The translations under genes and the position numbers were made by a program. A DNA stretch of 48,298 nucleotides, from assembly GCA_012517575.1 (NCBI GenBank), contig JAAYUQ010000113.1:1-48298 (forward strand). Reading direction: 5' to 3'. Every line of letters starts with the position of its first letter. Position 1 is the first letter of the stretch. Below are positions 1-7,199 of the stretch, in pieces. Source of the stretch: Bacteroidales bacterium. GTDB taxonomy: Bacteria; Bacteroidota; Bacteroidia; Bacteroidales; Paludibacteraceae. A model generated the notes under the pieces. The model made no database searches. It saw nothing but the letters and a program-made list of their open reading frames with translations, and was not told where the DNA came from.

Positions 1-1
1 A

Positions 2-148
2 ATGGAATATTACACCTATATTTTGAGAAGTAAAACTACAGGGAAGTATTATTGCGGTCAAACGAATAATATGTCCGATCGGATACTTCGTCATAATTCA
101 GGACGGAATAAATATACTAAACACGGTGTACCTTGGGAATTCTATTGA
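2..148 (+). pseudogene. Truncated GIY-YIG nuclease-domain protein
   Basis: The 48-codon reading frame begins with MEYYTYILRS and contains KYYCGQTNNMSDRI, the N-terminal core of the small GIY-YIG (YhbQ/UvrC-like) nuclease family, with YTYIL in place of the usual YVYIL and the conserved Tyr, Gly and Arg positions. It ends with HGVPWEFY and a TGA stop, exactly where family members normally continue into the Glu-containing C-terminal half (usual length about 80-100 residues). No matching continuation is visible in the following frames, so the metal-binding Glu is missing. The gene is probably a decayed remnant. It starts at the window edge, but the ATG is inside the window and fits the family start. 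Confidence 0.7.
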
Positions 149-332
149 ATGATTGTCTGTCCTTCAAAAATGAACACCTTCTTTTATTAAAAATTTTTCC
201 AACAATCATTCTTTTCTGCTTTTTTGTGATGCTCTCGTATCCTTTTTTACATGCACTTTTCTTCTTTCTTGTTCTGTGGAACAAGCCACCGATTACAAAT
301 CGGCAGTAACCGGAATGTACCTAAATTTTATT

Positions 333-527
333 TTATATATCAATCGTTATTTCAAAATCAATCTTCGGCATAAAATGTTGTTTTTTCCAAAAATAAAGTT
401 GTTTGTTTCCAGTTTCTCCTATAGAATCAGGAACATACGTAAATGATTTAATTTTTAAATTTTTGTCGATGGTTACATGATTTATTGCCTTTTTTCCTCT
501 TTTCATTAATTTTTTATATTTTTGCAA
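333..527 (-). CDS. Hypothetical 64-aa protein (doubtful)
   Basis: This is a short basic frame with an N-terminal Lys/Arg-rich segment (MQKYKKLMKRGKKA) followed by a more ordinary stretch containing TYVPDSIGETGNK. I do not recognise it. Codon choice resembles neighbouring genes, so it could be a gene fragment, but the first ATG lies inside the promoter of the divergent LysM gene, and there is no promoter or terminator of its own. It may be spurious or the tail of a decayed gene. Confidence 0.2.
   Translation of the reverse strand: MQKYKKLMKRGKKAINHVTIDKNLKIKSFTYVPDSIGETGNKQLYFWKKQHFMPKIDFEITIDI
517..524 (+). promoter_or_regulatory. Bacteroidetes -7 box for LysM/PBP1 gene
   Basis: TATTTTTG matches the Bacteroidetes primary-sigma -7 consensus TAnnTTTG. 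The ATG of the LysM gene is about 75 bases downstream. No clear -33 TTTG is seen at the canonical distance. Confidence 0.5.
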
Positions 528-599
528 GGTTTAGCAGCCGGATTCATATAAACTTTATCAATCGGCATAAAACAAGTTTTTTCTTCAAATACCCATCAA

Positions 600-2540
600 A
601 TGAAAAAAAACATTTTCTGTTTGCTGACTATAATTATATTGTCGCTAACGAGTTTTTCAATTGGACAAAACAATTCCTATCCTATCAAAAAAGTTAATGG
701 AATTGAATACTATGTTTATACGGTACAATCCGGAGATGGCTTATTTGCCATAAGTCGAAAATTCGGTATAGCGCCCGAAGAAATTACCAAAGTGAATCCT
801 GAAATACAAAAAGGGCTAAAATCAGGGCAAAAAATTTTGATTCCAGTACAGAAAAATGTTCAAGAAAATATTCAGGAAAATCAGGATGCAAGCCGGAAAT
901 TGAAAAATGAACTTTCAGCACTTGAACAAAAATATTTTGAAGAAAATCAAAAAAATCTTCATCAACAAACAGAAAGTTCTTTTCCTTCCACAACTTTATT
1001 CATTCAACATAAGGTTGAAAAAAATCAAACACTTTTCGGTATCAGTAAAAAATACAATGTCAGTGAAGAGGAAATTTTAAAATACAATCCACAGGCTGAA
1101 GAAGTTATACATGAAGGAGATGTTCTTTATATTCCATATAAAACAACACAAAATGGTGAAAAGCTAAAAGAAGATTCGATAAAAGTAAATATCCCAGATA
1201 AAAAAAACGAATTGACAGAGAGTCCGCTTTCATCAAAAGATAAAACTAAGTTTATCAAACATTTGGTAAAACCCAATGAAACACTCTATTCCATCAGTAG
1301 AATGTATAATGTTACGGTTGATGATATTTTGAAGTTAAATCCTGATGCTTTCCCCATACTGAAAACAGATACGGAGCTAATAATTCCAACATCGATTTTG
1401 CAAAATGATTCGGTTCAGTCTGCAAAACCGATAAACAATGAAATCGATTCAGCTTTGCAGAATAATGAAAATGCTGAAGTTCCTACGGTTCAAACTTCGG
1501 AATACGATATCAAAATAGCTTTTCTGTTGCCTTTTAATCTTGACTCACCTTCTCAGCAAAGTGCAAATGGCCGATTCAAAGATTTTTATGCCGGCAGTTT
1601 GCTGGCTATAAAAAAAGCCAAAGAAAATAATTATTCTATAGAAATTTTCACTTACGATACCGAAAAATCGGACGAAAAGCTGAAAGAAATTTTGGCCAAA
1701 CCCGAAATGAAAAGCTTGGATTTGATTGTCGGTCCCGCTTACAGCAATCAGATTTCGTTGATGAGTGATTTTGCAAAAGAAAACAAAATAAACGTTCTTA
1801 TCCCTTTTTCCTCAAAAGTATACGAAATAAGCGTCAATCCCTATTTATTTCAATTTAATCCGAACGACACCCAAATCGAAATGGATTTTCTGGTCAAAAG
1901 GATTATTCAGAAAACTTTTCGCAATACAAATATTGTATTTGTAAATATTCCGGGTGTAAGCGTTCTTGACGAAGGAAATTTATTTATGGACAGATTAAAA
2001 ATAAGATTACAGAAAGAACACCAGAAATTTAGCGAATTAAATTTTGATGCAACGGAAAAAACAAACATTTCAAAAATCTTCAAAAAAAATCAAAAAAATC
2101 TTGTGTTTTTCAATACGGATAATTCATCGGTTATTACTCCATTTTTAAAAGAACTTTATGTTTATATCGACGAATACGATATGACGCTTTATCAGGAATA
2201 TGGGTGGGAAAACCGGCAAATAGAAAGATTTGACAGAATTTATGTGGCTCCTTTTAAACCCGATCTTGATTCAATTGCATTGGAAGAATACCAAGAAACT
2301 TTTCGAAAATTTTATGATTGGGAAGTAGAAAGTGAAAGACCGCGTTACGATCTGCTTGGTTACGATCTGATGAACTGTTTTATTTCGGTTCTTAAAAATA
2401 ACGGGAAAAATCTTATTCACAAATTGAATGAAATAAATTTTGATAATGGCCTGCAATCCGATTTTCATTTCAAAAAACAATCCCAGTTTTCCGGTTATAT
2501 CAACGACAAACTTTATATGGGAGAACGAAAAGCAAAATAA
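600..2540 (+). CDS. Triple LysM protein with C-terminal periplasmic-binding fold
   Basis: This 646-residue secreted protein has a signal peptide (1-22, ending SFSIGQ) and three LysM peptidoglycan-binding repeats at about 38-83, 134-180 and 218-264. Each repeat has the pattern V-x-x-G/N-x-T/G-L-x-x-I-S-x-x-Y/F ... I-x-x-x-N-P ... I-P. From about 302 (YDIKIAFLLPF) to the end it resembles a type 1 periplasmic-binding (LivK-like) fold. LysM domains bind glycan strands, so the protein should sit in the periplasm on peptidoglycan. The ligand of the binding fold is unknown. This architecture is known in Bacteroidetes, but I know of no established function. The next gene, a PorT-like barrel, begins 4 bases after the stop, so the two are probably co-transcribed and may act together. 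Confidence 0.85.
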   Translation: MKKNIFCLLTIIILSLTSFSIGQNNSYPIKKVNGIEYYVYTVQSGDGLFAISRKFGIAPEEITKVNPEIQKGLKSGQKILIPVQKNVQENIQENQDASRKLKNELSALEQKYFEENQKNLHQQTESSFPSTTLFIQHKVEKNQTLFGISKKYNVSEEEILKYNPQAEEVIHEGDVLYIPYKTTQNGEKLKEDSIKVNIPDKKNELTESPLSSKDKTKFIKHLVKPNETLYSISRMYNVTVDDILKLNPDAFPILKTDTELIIPTSILQNDSVQSAKPINNEIDSALQNNENAEVPTVQTSEYDIKIAFLLPFNLDSPSQQSANGRFKDFYAGSLLAIKKAKENNYSIEIFTYDTEKSDEKLKEILAKPEMKSLDLIVGPAYSNQISLMSDFAKENKINVLIPFSSKVYEISVNPYLFQFNPNDTQIEMDFLVKRIIQKTFRNTNIVFVNIPGVSVLDEGNLFMDRLKIRLQKEHQKFSELNFDATEKTNISKIFKKNQKNLVFFNTDNSSVITPFLKELYVYIDEYDMTLYQEYGWENRQIERFDRIYVAPFKPDLDSIALEEYQETFRKFYDWEVESERPRYDLLGYDLMNCFISVLKNNGKNLIHKLNEINFDNGLQSDFHFKKQSQFSGYINDKLYMGERKAK

Positions 2541-2544
2541 TGTC

Positions 2545-3180
2545 ATGCGCAAAATATACATTTACATTGTTTTTTTTATTTTTCTGTTTTCGACTAATTT
2601 ATTTGCACAACCCAGCTTTGAAAAGCCGGAAATTTATTTTGGAACAACTCAGGGAATATCTGCTTCCATGATTAATTTTTCGCCATCTGTCAATCAGGAG
2701 ATGTTGCTGGGTTACAACGGAGGTTTGATATTCCGACATATCACGGAAAAAAATGTGGGTTTACAAGTAGAATTGAATTATTTTCAACGAGGTTGGAAAG
2801 AAACCGATGCTATTTACAGTCGTCGACTTAATTACATTGAACTTCCATTTATGACGCATATCTATTTTGGCAATAAAACACGTTTTTTTTTCAACATTGG
2901 CCCTAAAATCAGCTATTTACTTTCGGAAAATGTATTAAGAAACGAAACTGTTTCCTCAGAAAAAGTTGAACAGGTCAAATCGGTTGAAAATCCTTTCGAT
3001 TACGGCATTTGTGGAGGATTGGGATTTATGTTCAAAATCAGTAAAAATGTCTTTCAACTTGATGCTCGAGCCAATTATAGCCTAAGCGATATTTTTTCAA
3101 ACAATAAAACAGATTATTTTGATACTTCCAACAACATTAATGTTTCTCTAAACCTTGGCTGGTTGTGGCAAGTAAAATAA
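2545..3180 (+). CDS. PorT-family outer-membrane beta-barrel protein
   Basis: The product is 211 residues with a signal peptide (MRKIYIYIVFF...NLFAQ, about 1-22). The rest has alternating hydrophobic and aromatic strands and repeated Gly/Tyr typical of an eight-stranded barrel of the OMP_b-brl_2/PorT family: GYNGGLIFRH, LNYIELPFM and a terminal LNLGWLWQVK. The motif Y-I-E-L-P is characteristic of PorT-like proteins, where it precedes a surface strand. I chose the ATG at 2545 because it opens directly on the signal peptide; an upstream in-frame start would lie deep inside the LysM gene. PorT itself is linked to type IX secretion in Porphyromonas, but this paralogous family is large, so that role is not implied here. 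It is likely in one operon with the preceding LysM/PBP1 gene. Confidence 0.8.
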   Translation: MRKIYIYIVFFIFLFSTNLFAQPSFEKPEIYFGTTQGISASMINFSPSVNQEMLLGYNGGLIFRHITEKNVGLQVELNYFQRGWKETDAIYSRRLNYIELPFMTHIYFGNKTRFFFNIGPKISYLLSENVLRNETVSSEKVEQVKSVENPFDYGICGGLGFMFKISKNVFQLDARANYSLSDIFSNNKTDYFDTSNNINVSLNLGWLWQVK

Positions 3181-3230
3181 TCTACAATAAACAATTGCAA
3201 AATTGAAGTGAACATTTATAAAAATTTTTG

Positions 3231-3238
3231 TAACTTTG
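3231..3238 (+). promoter_or_regulatory. Possible -7 box upstream of kduI
   Basis: TAACTTTG matches TAnnTTTG, about 225 bases before the kduI ATG. This would give a long leader containing the 3406-3437 palindrome. No -33 match is seen at the right spacing, so this is tentative. Confidence 0.35.
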
Positions 3239-3405
3239 TTTGGTAAAACGAAAGGTTTTGCACTCATAATCATTAGCATCAATATTATTAAGTTCACAGC
3301 AATCTGTCTCAACAGTTTAATGTGAAGTAAAATAATTTTTTTGTCAGTTAATTAATCAACTTTTTATTCGAAAAACAATTAAAAATTTAACAAATTTATT
3401 TCTGT

Positions 3406-3437
3406 AAATCATTATGTGTGCGTACACATAATGATTT
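3406..3437. promoter_or_regulatory. 32-bp perfect-arm palindrome, probable operator of kduI-kduD
   Basis: Two perfect 14-base arms (AAATCATTATGTGT and ACACATAATGATTT) flank the four-base centre GCGT. The site ends 25 bases before the kduI start codon. The core TGTGTGCGTACACA fits the TGT-N3-CG-N3-ACA layout of LacI-family operators with a central CG; a GntR-type site is the main alternative. The palindrome has no T-run after it and is A/T-rich in its outer arms, so a protein-binding site is more likely than a terminator. Control by a uronate-responsive repressor is an inference from position; no regulator gene is in the window. Confidence 0.6.
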
Positions 3438-3462
3438 CAATTAACATAAAAAAAGATTAAAC

Positions 3463-4305
3463 ATGAAAACCAATTATGAAATTCGGTATGCGTCTCATCC
3501 TCAAGATGCAAAAAGTTATGACACTACTCGACTAAGAAAAGAATTTCTGGTTGAAAGAATTTTCACGATAAATGAAGTCAATATGGTTTATTCGCTGTTC
3601 GATCGAATGTTGGTGGGTGGCGCCATGCCTGTGGGAGAAATACTCTCATTGGAATCAATCGATCCGCTAAAATCCGATTTTTTTCTCAGCCGAAGAGAAA
3701 TTGGCATTTTCAATGTTGGGGGAAAAGGTTGCATCACCGTTGACGGAACCAATTATGAATTGGATTATAAGGAAGCTTTATACATAGGTAGAGGGAACAG
3801 AAAAGTAACTTTTGAAAGCATTAATGCTTCCGATCCTGCAAAGTTTTACTTTAATTCTGCTACGGCTCATAAAGCTTGTCCCGACAAAAAAATCACCAAA
3901 GAAAATGCTGTGATTTTGGAAATGGGTAATTTGGAAGGATCCAATCATCGATTTATCAACAGGATGATTGTTTCTCAGGTACTGGAAACCTGCCAACTGC
4001 AAATGGGAATGACCGAACTGGAACCCGGCAGTGTGTGGAATACCATGCCTGCTCATACGCATAGCCGACGGATGGAAGCCTATTTCTATTTTGAGTTACC
4101 TGATGATCAAGCAGTTTGCCATTTTATGGGCGAACCTGAAGAAACCCGGCATATTTGGATGAAAAACGATCAGGCGGTTATTTCTCCGCAATGGTCGATA
4201 CATTCGGCTGCAGCTACAAGCAATTATACTTTTATTTGGGGAATGGCCGGTGAAAATCTGGATTACGATGATCAGGATTTCTATAAAAAAACCGATTTAA
4301 AATAA
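3463..4305 (+). CDS. kduI: 5-dehydro-4-deoxy-D-glucuronate isomerase (KduI)
   Basis: This enzyme converts 5-keto-4-deoxyuronate, released from unsaturated uronates of pectin and related polysaccharides, to 2,5-diketo-3-deoxygluconate in the cytosol. The 280-residue length equals the family norm (278 in E. coli). The cupin zinc ligands are visible: H198 and H200 in PAHTHSRRMEAYF, E205, and H247 in WSIHSAA. The N-terminal EIRYASHP and the GGKGCITVDG segment are also typical. It is followed by kduD 63 bases downstream, the next enzyme of the pathway, and preceded by a strong palindromic site. No uronate lyase or SusC/D pair is nearby. Confidence 0.95.
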   Translation: MKTNYEIRYASHPQDAKSYDTTRLRKEFLVERIFTINEVNMVYSLFDRMLVGGAMPVGEILSLESIDPLKSDFFLSRREIGIFNVGGKGCITVDGTNYELDYKEALYIGRGNRKVTFESINASDPAKFYFNSATAHKACPDKKITKENAVILEMGNLEGSNHRFINRMIVSQVLETCQLQMGMTELEPGSVWNTMPAHTHSRRMEAYFYFELPDDQAVCHFMGEPEETRHIWMKNDQAVISPQWSIHSAAATSNYTFIWGMAGENLDYDDQDFYKKTDLK

Positions 4306-4368
4306 ACATAGAAAAATTTTTGTTATTTACTTGAAAATCTACAATTATCTATCAATCAATAAAATTAA

Positions 4369-5154
4369 ATGAACATGAACCAATTTGATTTAAAAGGTAA
4401 AATTGCTCTGATAACGGGTGCATCCTATGGCATTGGATATGCCATTGCAAAAGCTTTTCATGCTGCAGGAGCAGTAATAGTTTTCAACGATATCAATCAG
4501 GAAAAAGTAGATATGGGACTGGCCAGCTACAAAGCCGATGGCATTGATGCTCATGGATATGTTTTTGATGTAACTGACGAAGAAGCAGTTACAGAAGCCA
4601 TTGCTAAAATCACCAAAGAAGTGGGAACCATTGATATTCTGGTGAACAATGCCGGTATTATTAAACGCATTCCCGCGTTGGAAATGAGCGCCAAAGACTT
4701 TAAACAAGTAGTAGATATTGATTTGAACGGACCTTTTATTGTTTCAAAAGCTGTTGCTCCCGGTATGATAGCCAAAGGCGGAGGAAAAATAATCAATATT
4801 TGTTCCATGATGAGCGAATTGGGACGTGAAACCGTGTCAGCTTATGCTGCGGCCAAAGGTGGTCTGAAAATGCTTACAAAGAATTTAGCCTGCGAATGGG
4901 GAGCTTTCAATATTCAGGTAAACGGAATCGGACCGGGCTATATCACAACGCCTCAAACAGCTCCTTTGCGCGAAGAAGGCCATCCTTTCAATACATTCAT
5001 TGTTACGCGTACGCCTGCGGGACGTTGGGGAACACCAGAAGATTTGCAGGGACCTGCCGTCTTTTTGGCTTCCAGCGCTTCCGATTTTGTGAATGGCCAC
5101 ATTCTGTATGTGGATGGTGGAATTTTGGCTTATTTGGGAAAACAACCTTCTTGA
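4369..5154 (+). CDS. kduD: 2-dehydro-3-deoxy-D-gluconate 5-dehydrogenase (KduD)
   Basis: This is an NAD(P)-dependent short-chain dehydrogenase reducing 2,5-diketo-3-deoxygluconate to KDG, the step after KduI. Visible SDR motifs are the Rossmann glycine motif TGASYGIG (17-24), NNAG (93-96), and the catalytic Ser146, Tyr159 and Lys163 in SAYAAAKGG. The C terminus (FVNGHILYVDGG) is typical. The length of 261 residues is slightly above E. coli KduD (253). The ATG at 4375 (MNQFDLKGK) is an equally plausible start. A perfect 11-bp hairpin with a T-run follows the stop. Assignment as KduD rather than another gluconate dehydrogenase relies on the kduI neighbour. Confidence 0.9.
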   Translation: MNMNQFDLKGKIALITGASYGIGYAIAKAFHAAGAVIVFNDINQEKVDMGLASYKADGIDAHGYVFDVTDEEAVTEAIAKITKEVGTIDILVNNAGIIKRIPALEMSAKDFKQVVDIDLNGPFIVSKAVAPGMIAKGGGKIINICSMMSELGRETVSAYAAAKGGLKMLTKNLACEWGAFNIQVNGIGPGYITTPQTAPLREEGHPFNTFIVTRTPAGRWGTPEDLQGPAVFLASSASDFVNGHILYVDGGILAYLGKQPS

Positions 5155-5174
5155 TAAAATAAACATTCTTTAAT

Positions 5175-5219
5175 GAGTCAATTATTTTTTCTGTAAAAGA
5201 TAATTGACTCTAATTTTTT
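5175..5219 (+). terminator. Hairpin with T-run between kduD and the DUF4861 gene
   Basis: An 11-bp perfect stem (GAGTCAATTAT / ATAATTGACTC) with a 14-base loop is followed by TAATTTTTT. It begins 20 bases after the kduD stop, and its T-run ends 7 bases before the DUF4861 ATG. There is no room for a conventional promoter after it, so it may act as a partial terminator or an intercistronic stabiliser rather than an operon end. Confidence 0.65.
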
Positions 5220-5225
5220 ACAAAC

Positions 5226-6356
5226 ATGAAGAATATATTTTTATATCTGGTTATTATAATCTTAGCCGGTTGCTCGTCTACTAAAAAATCGATTGAAATT
5301 TCAAATACGGGTTCTTTTGACCGAAACGACGAAATAATTGAAATAAAAGACAAAGAATTTTTGCAATTGTTTGAAGAAAGCGAGGAATGGATTTTAAAAA
5401 ACAATCATAATGAGGAAGTTGCATATCAATTGATAAAAAATGAGAATGGAGACATTGAAGCATTTATTTTTCAGGTTTCAGTCCCAACAAACAAAAAAGT
5501 TGCCTATTATTTGAAAAAAGGAAATCCTTCGCCTGTAATTCCAAAAACTTTTGCTCGCTTTGTTCCAGAAAGAAAAGATGACTTTGCATGGGAAAACGAC
5601 TTGGCAGCCTATCGAATGTATGGGCCGGCTTTGGCAGCAGAAAATCCAAGCAACGGCGTGGATTTGTGGCTGAAACGAACTAAAGAACTAATTGTGGATA
5701 CATTCTATTTTAAAGAACTTCAGAAAGGTCAATCGTACCACGTTGATCATGGAAAAGGGCTGGATTGTTACAAAGTTGGTCATACACTGGGAGCTGGTGG
5801 TATTGCTCCTTTTTGGAACGATTCACTTTGGGTAGGAAATTTTTTCAACCGTTATGAAATTCATTATGTTGGTCCACTTCAATCGAAATTTTCTTTATTT
5901 TACGATTCAATAAAAGTTGGAGACAAGTTTTACCAAGAAAAGTTAACCATTACTGTCAGTGCTGGCGCATTGTTGAACAAAGCAGAAGTTACCTTCACTG
6001 GCGAACAACAACTTTTGCCATTAGCAGCCGGAATATTTCTGCACGAAAATACGGGAAAACTTTCCATTAACAAGGAAAAAGGAATAGCAGCCTATTGTGA
6101 AGATGCCGTTTCGGACGCAAAGGTTCCTTCAGGCAGAAATTACGTTGGCGTTTTTGTGCCTGCTCCCGTAAAGGAAGCGATGGTAAAAAATAATCATGCG
6201 TTGCTTGTTTCCGAGTATCAACCGGGAAATACTTTTATTTACTATTTTGGCGGAGGATGGAACAAGTGGGGATTTCCAACTGATGATGATTGGATTAGCG
6301 CTTTAAATCGGTTTGCTGAAAGCTATCGTTCTCCTTTAGCAGTTTTGATTAAGTAA
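5226..6356 (+). CDS. DUF4861 family lipoprotein, uronate-associated
   Basis: The product is a 376-residue predicted lipoprotein: the signal segment ends in the lipobox LAGC, giving lipidated Cys16. The segment ARFVPERKDDFAWENDLAAYRMYGPAL is the hallmark of DUF4861, a domain common in Bacteroidetes polysaccharide-utilisation loci for uronic-acid polymers. Later conserved features include YHVDHGKGLDCYKVG and GGWNKWGFP. The many His, Asp and Trp residues would suit an enzyme acting on carbohydrate, but I know of no settled reaction. Its position right after kduI-kduD supports a role in surface or periplasmic handling of unsaturated uronates. Expression probably depends on readthrough of the hairpin just upstream. 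Confidence 0.8.
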   Translation: MKNIFLYLVIIILAGCSSTKKSIEISNTGSFDRNDEIIEIKDKEFLQLFEESEEWILKNNHNEEVAYQLIKNENGDIEAFIFQVSVPTNKKVAYYLKKGNPSPVIPKTFARFVPERKDDFAWENDLAAYRMYGPALAAENPSNGVDLWLKRTKELIVDTFYFKELQKGQSYHVDHGKGLDCYKVGHTLGAGGIAPFWNDSLWVGNFFNRYEIHYVGPLQSKFSLFYDSIKVGDKFYQEKLTITVSAGALLNKAEVTFTGEQQLLPLAAGIFLHENTGKLSINKEKGIAAYCEDAVSDAKVPSGRNYVGVFVPAPVKEAMVKNNHALLVSEYQPGNTFIYYFGGGWNKWGFPTDDDWISALNRFAESYRSPLAVLIK

Positions 6357-6411
6357 AAAGCAGAACAAAAAATTCAAAATCAACCATTACTCTCCTATCA
6401 CAAAATATTAG

Positions 6412-6419
6412 TACTTTTG
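6412..6419 (+). promoter_or_regulatory. -7 box upstream of tsaB
   Basis: TACTTTTG followed by CAGA matches the TAnnTTTG consensus. The expected transcription start (about 6425) would be just before the hairpin at 6430-6456. Confidence 0.5.
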
Positions 6420-6429
6420 CAGACAGAAA

Positions 6430-6456
6430 AACAGCGCTTAACTGCGCTGTTTTTTT
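6430..6456 (+). terminator. GC-rich hairpin plus T-run before tsaB
   Basis: The stem AACAGCGC / GCGCTGTT with loop TTAACT is followed by a run of T, and the A and T tracts extend the pairing. It lies 74 bases after the DUF4861 stop and 21 bases before the tsaB ATG. It is a good intrinsic terminator for the upstream gene. It also sits downstream of the tsaB -7 box, so it could instead be a leader attenuator or 5' stabilising hairpin for tsaB. Confidence 0.7.
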
Positions 6457-6476
6457 AATCAACAATAAAAATTATC

Positions 6477-7178
6477 ATGAATTTTCCCCTGATTCTTCAC
6501 ATTGAAACTTCTACTCAGGTTTGTTCCGTTGCTTTGAGCAATGGAACAGAATGTATTTTTTCAAAATTTACCAATGAAGAAGGCATGAACCATGCAAAAT
6601 TATTGAATGGATTTATAGCTGAAGCAATGAATGTTCTGAATAATGATTTTCATTCATTGAATGCCGTTGCCGTGAGTTCAGGTCCGGGCTCATACACAGG
6701 TTTACGCATCGGTGTTTCTACAGCCAAAGGCTTGTGTTATGGTTTGAATATCCCGTTAATTTCAGTCGGGACATTGGATATTATGGCTGTTGCAGCCTTA
6801 AATTCAATTAATGAAAAAGATGCACTGTTATGTCCCATGCTGGATGCCCGCCGTATGGAAGTTTATGCCGCGATTTACAATACCGATTTGGAAGTAGTTC
6901 GACCTGTTGCTGCAGACATTGTCGACAATAGTACTTATAAAGAAATACTTGATCAAAATTCCGTGTATTTTTTCGGAAATGGCATGAATAAATGCAAACC
7001 CTTGTTGCAACAACATGCCCATGCGTATTTTATCGATGATGTTTTTCCTTTGGCCGAAAATATGGTTCCATTGGCATTAAAAGCTTATCAACAAAAACAA
7101 TTTGTCGATACCGCCTACTTTGAACCGTTTTATTTGAAAGAATTTCAGACAACCACAACCAGAAAAAAAATGTTTTGA
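6477..7178 (+). CDS. tsaB: tRNA threonylcarbamoyladenosine biosynthesis protein TsaB
   Basis: This is the non-catalytic partner of TsaD in making t6A37 on ANN-decoding tRNAs. The 233-residue product shows the ASKHA-fold signatures of TsaB: ILHIETSTQVCSVAL at the N terminus, SSGPGSYTGLRIGVSTAKGL (about 63-82) and LCPMLDARRMEVYAAIY (about 117-133). The C terminus is short, as usual for Bacteroidetes homologues. tsaD and tsaE are not nearby. It converges on the beta-CASP gene with only 21 bases between stops and no hairpin. Confidence 0.93.
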   Translation: MNFPLILHIETSTQVCSVALSNGTECIFSKFTNEEGMNHAKLLNGFIAEAMNVLNNDFHSLNAVAVSSGPGSYTGLRIGVSTAKGLCYGLNIPLISVGTLDIMAVAALNSINEKDALLCPMLDARRMEVYAAIYNTDLEVVRPVAADIVDNSTYKEILDQNSVYFFGNGMNKCKPLLQQHAHAYFIDDVFPLAENMVPLALKAYQQKQFVDTAYFEPFYLKEFQTTTTRKKMF

Positions 7179-7199
7179 ATTTCAATGTAAATTTCTTCC

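Larger units (their letters stand above)
149..599. other. Spacer with decayed sequence; no convincing gene
   Basis: This 451-base AT-rich spacer follows the clipped GIY-YIG gene. A 15-base palindrome, CCGATT-ACA-AATCGG, lies at 289-303. A 64-codon minus-strand frame (333-527) has plausible codon use but no recognisable family, and its 5' end overlaps the promoter of the next gene. The -7 box of the LysM gene is at 517-524. Nothing else could be assigned. Confidence 0.5.

Noticed and set aside
289-303. 15-base palindrome CCGATTACAAATCGG as an IS end or att site
   Set aside because: No partner repeat, no transposase and no duplicated flanks could be seen.
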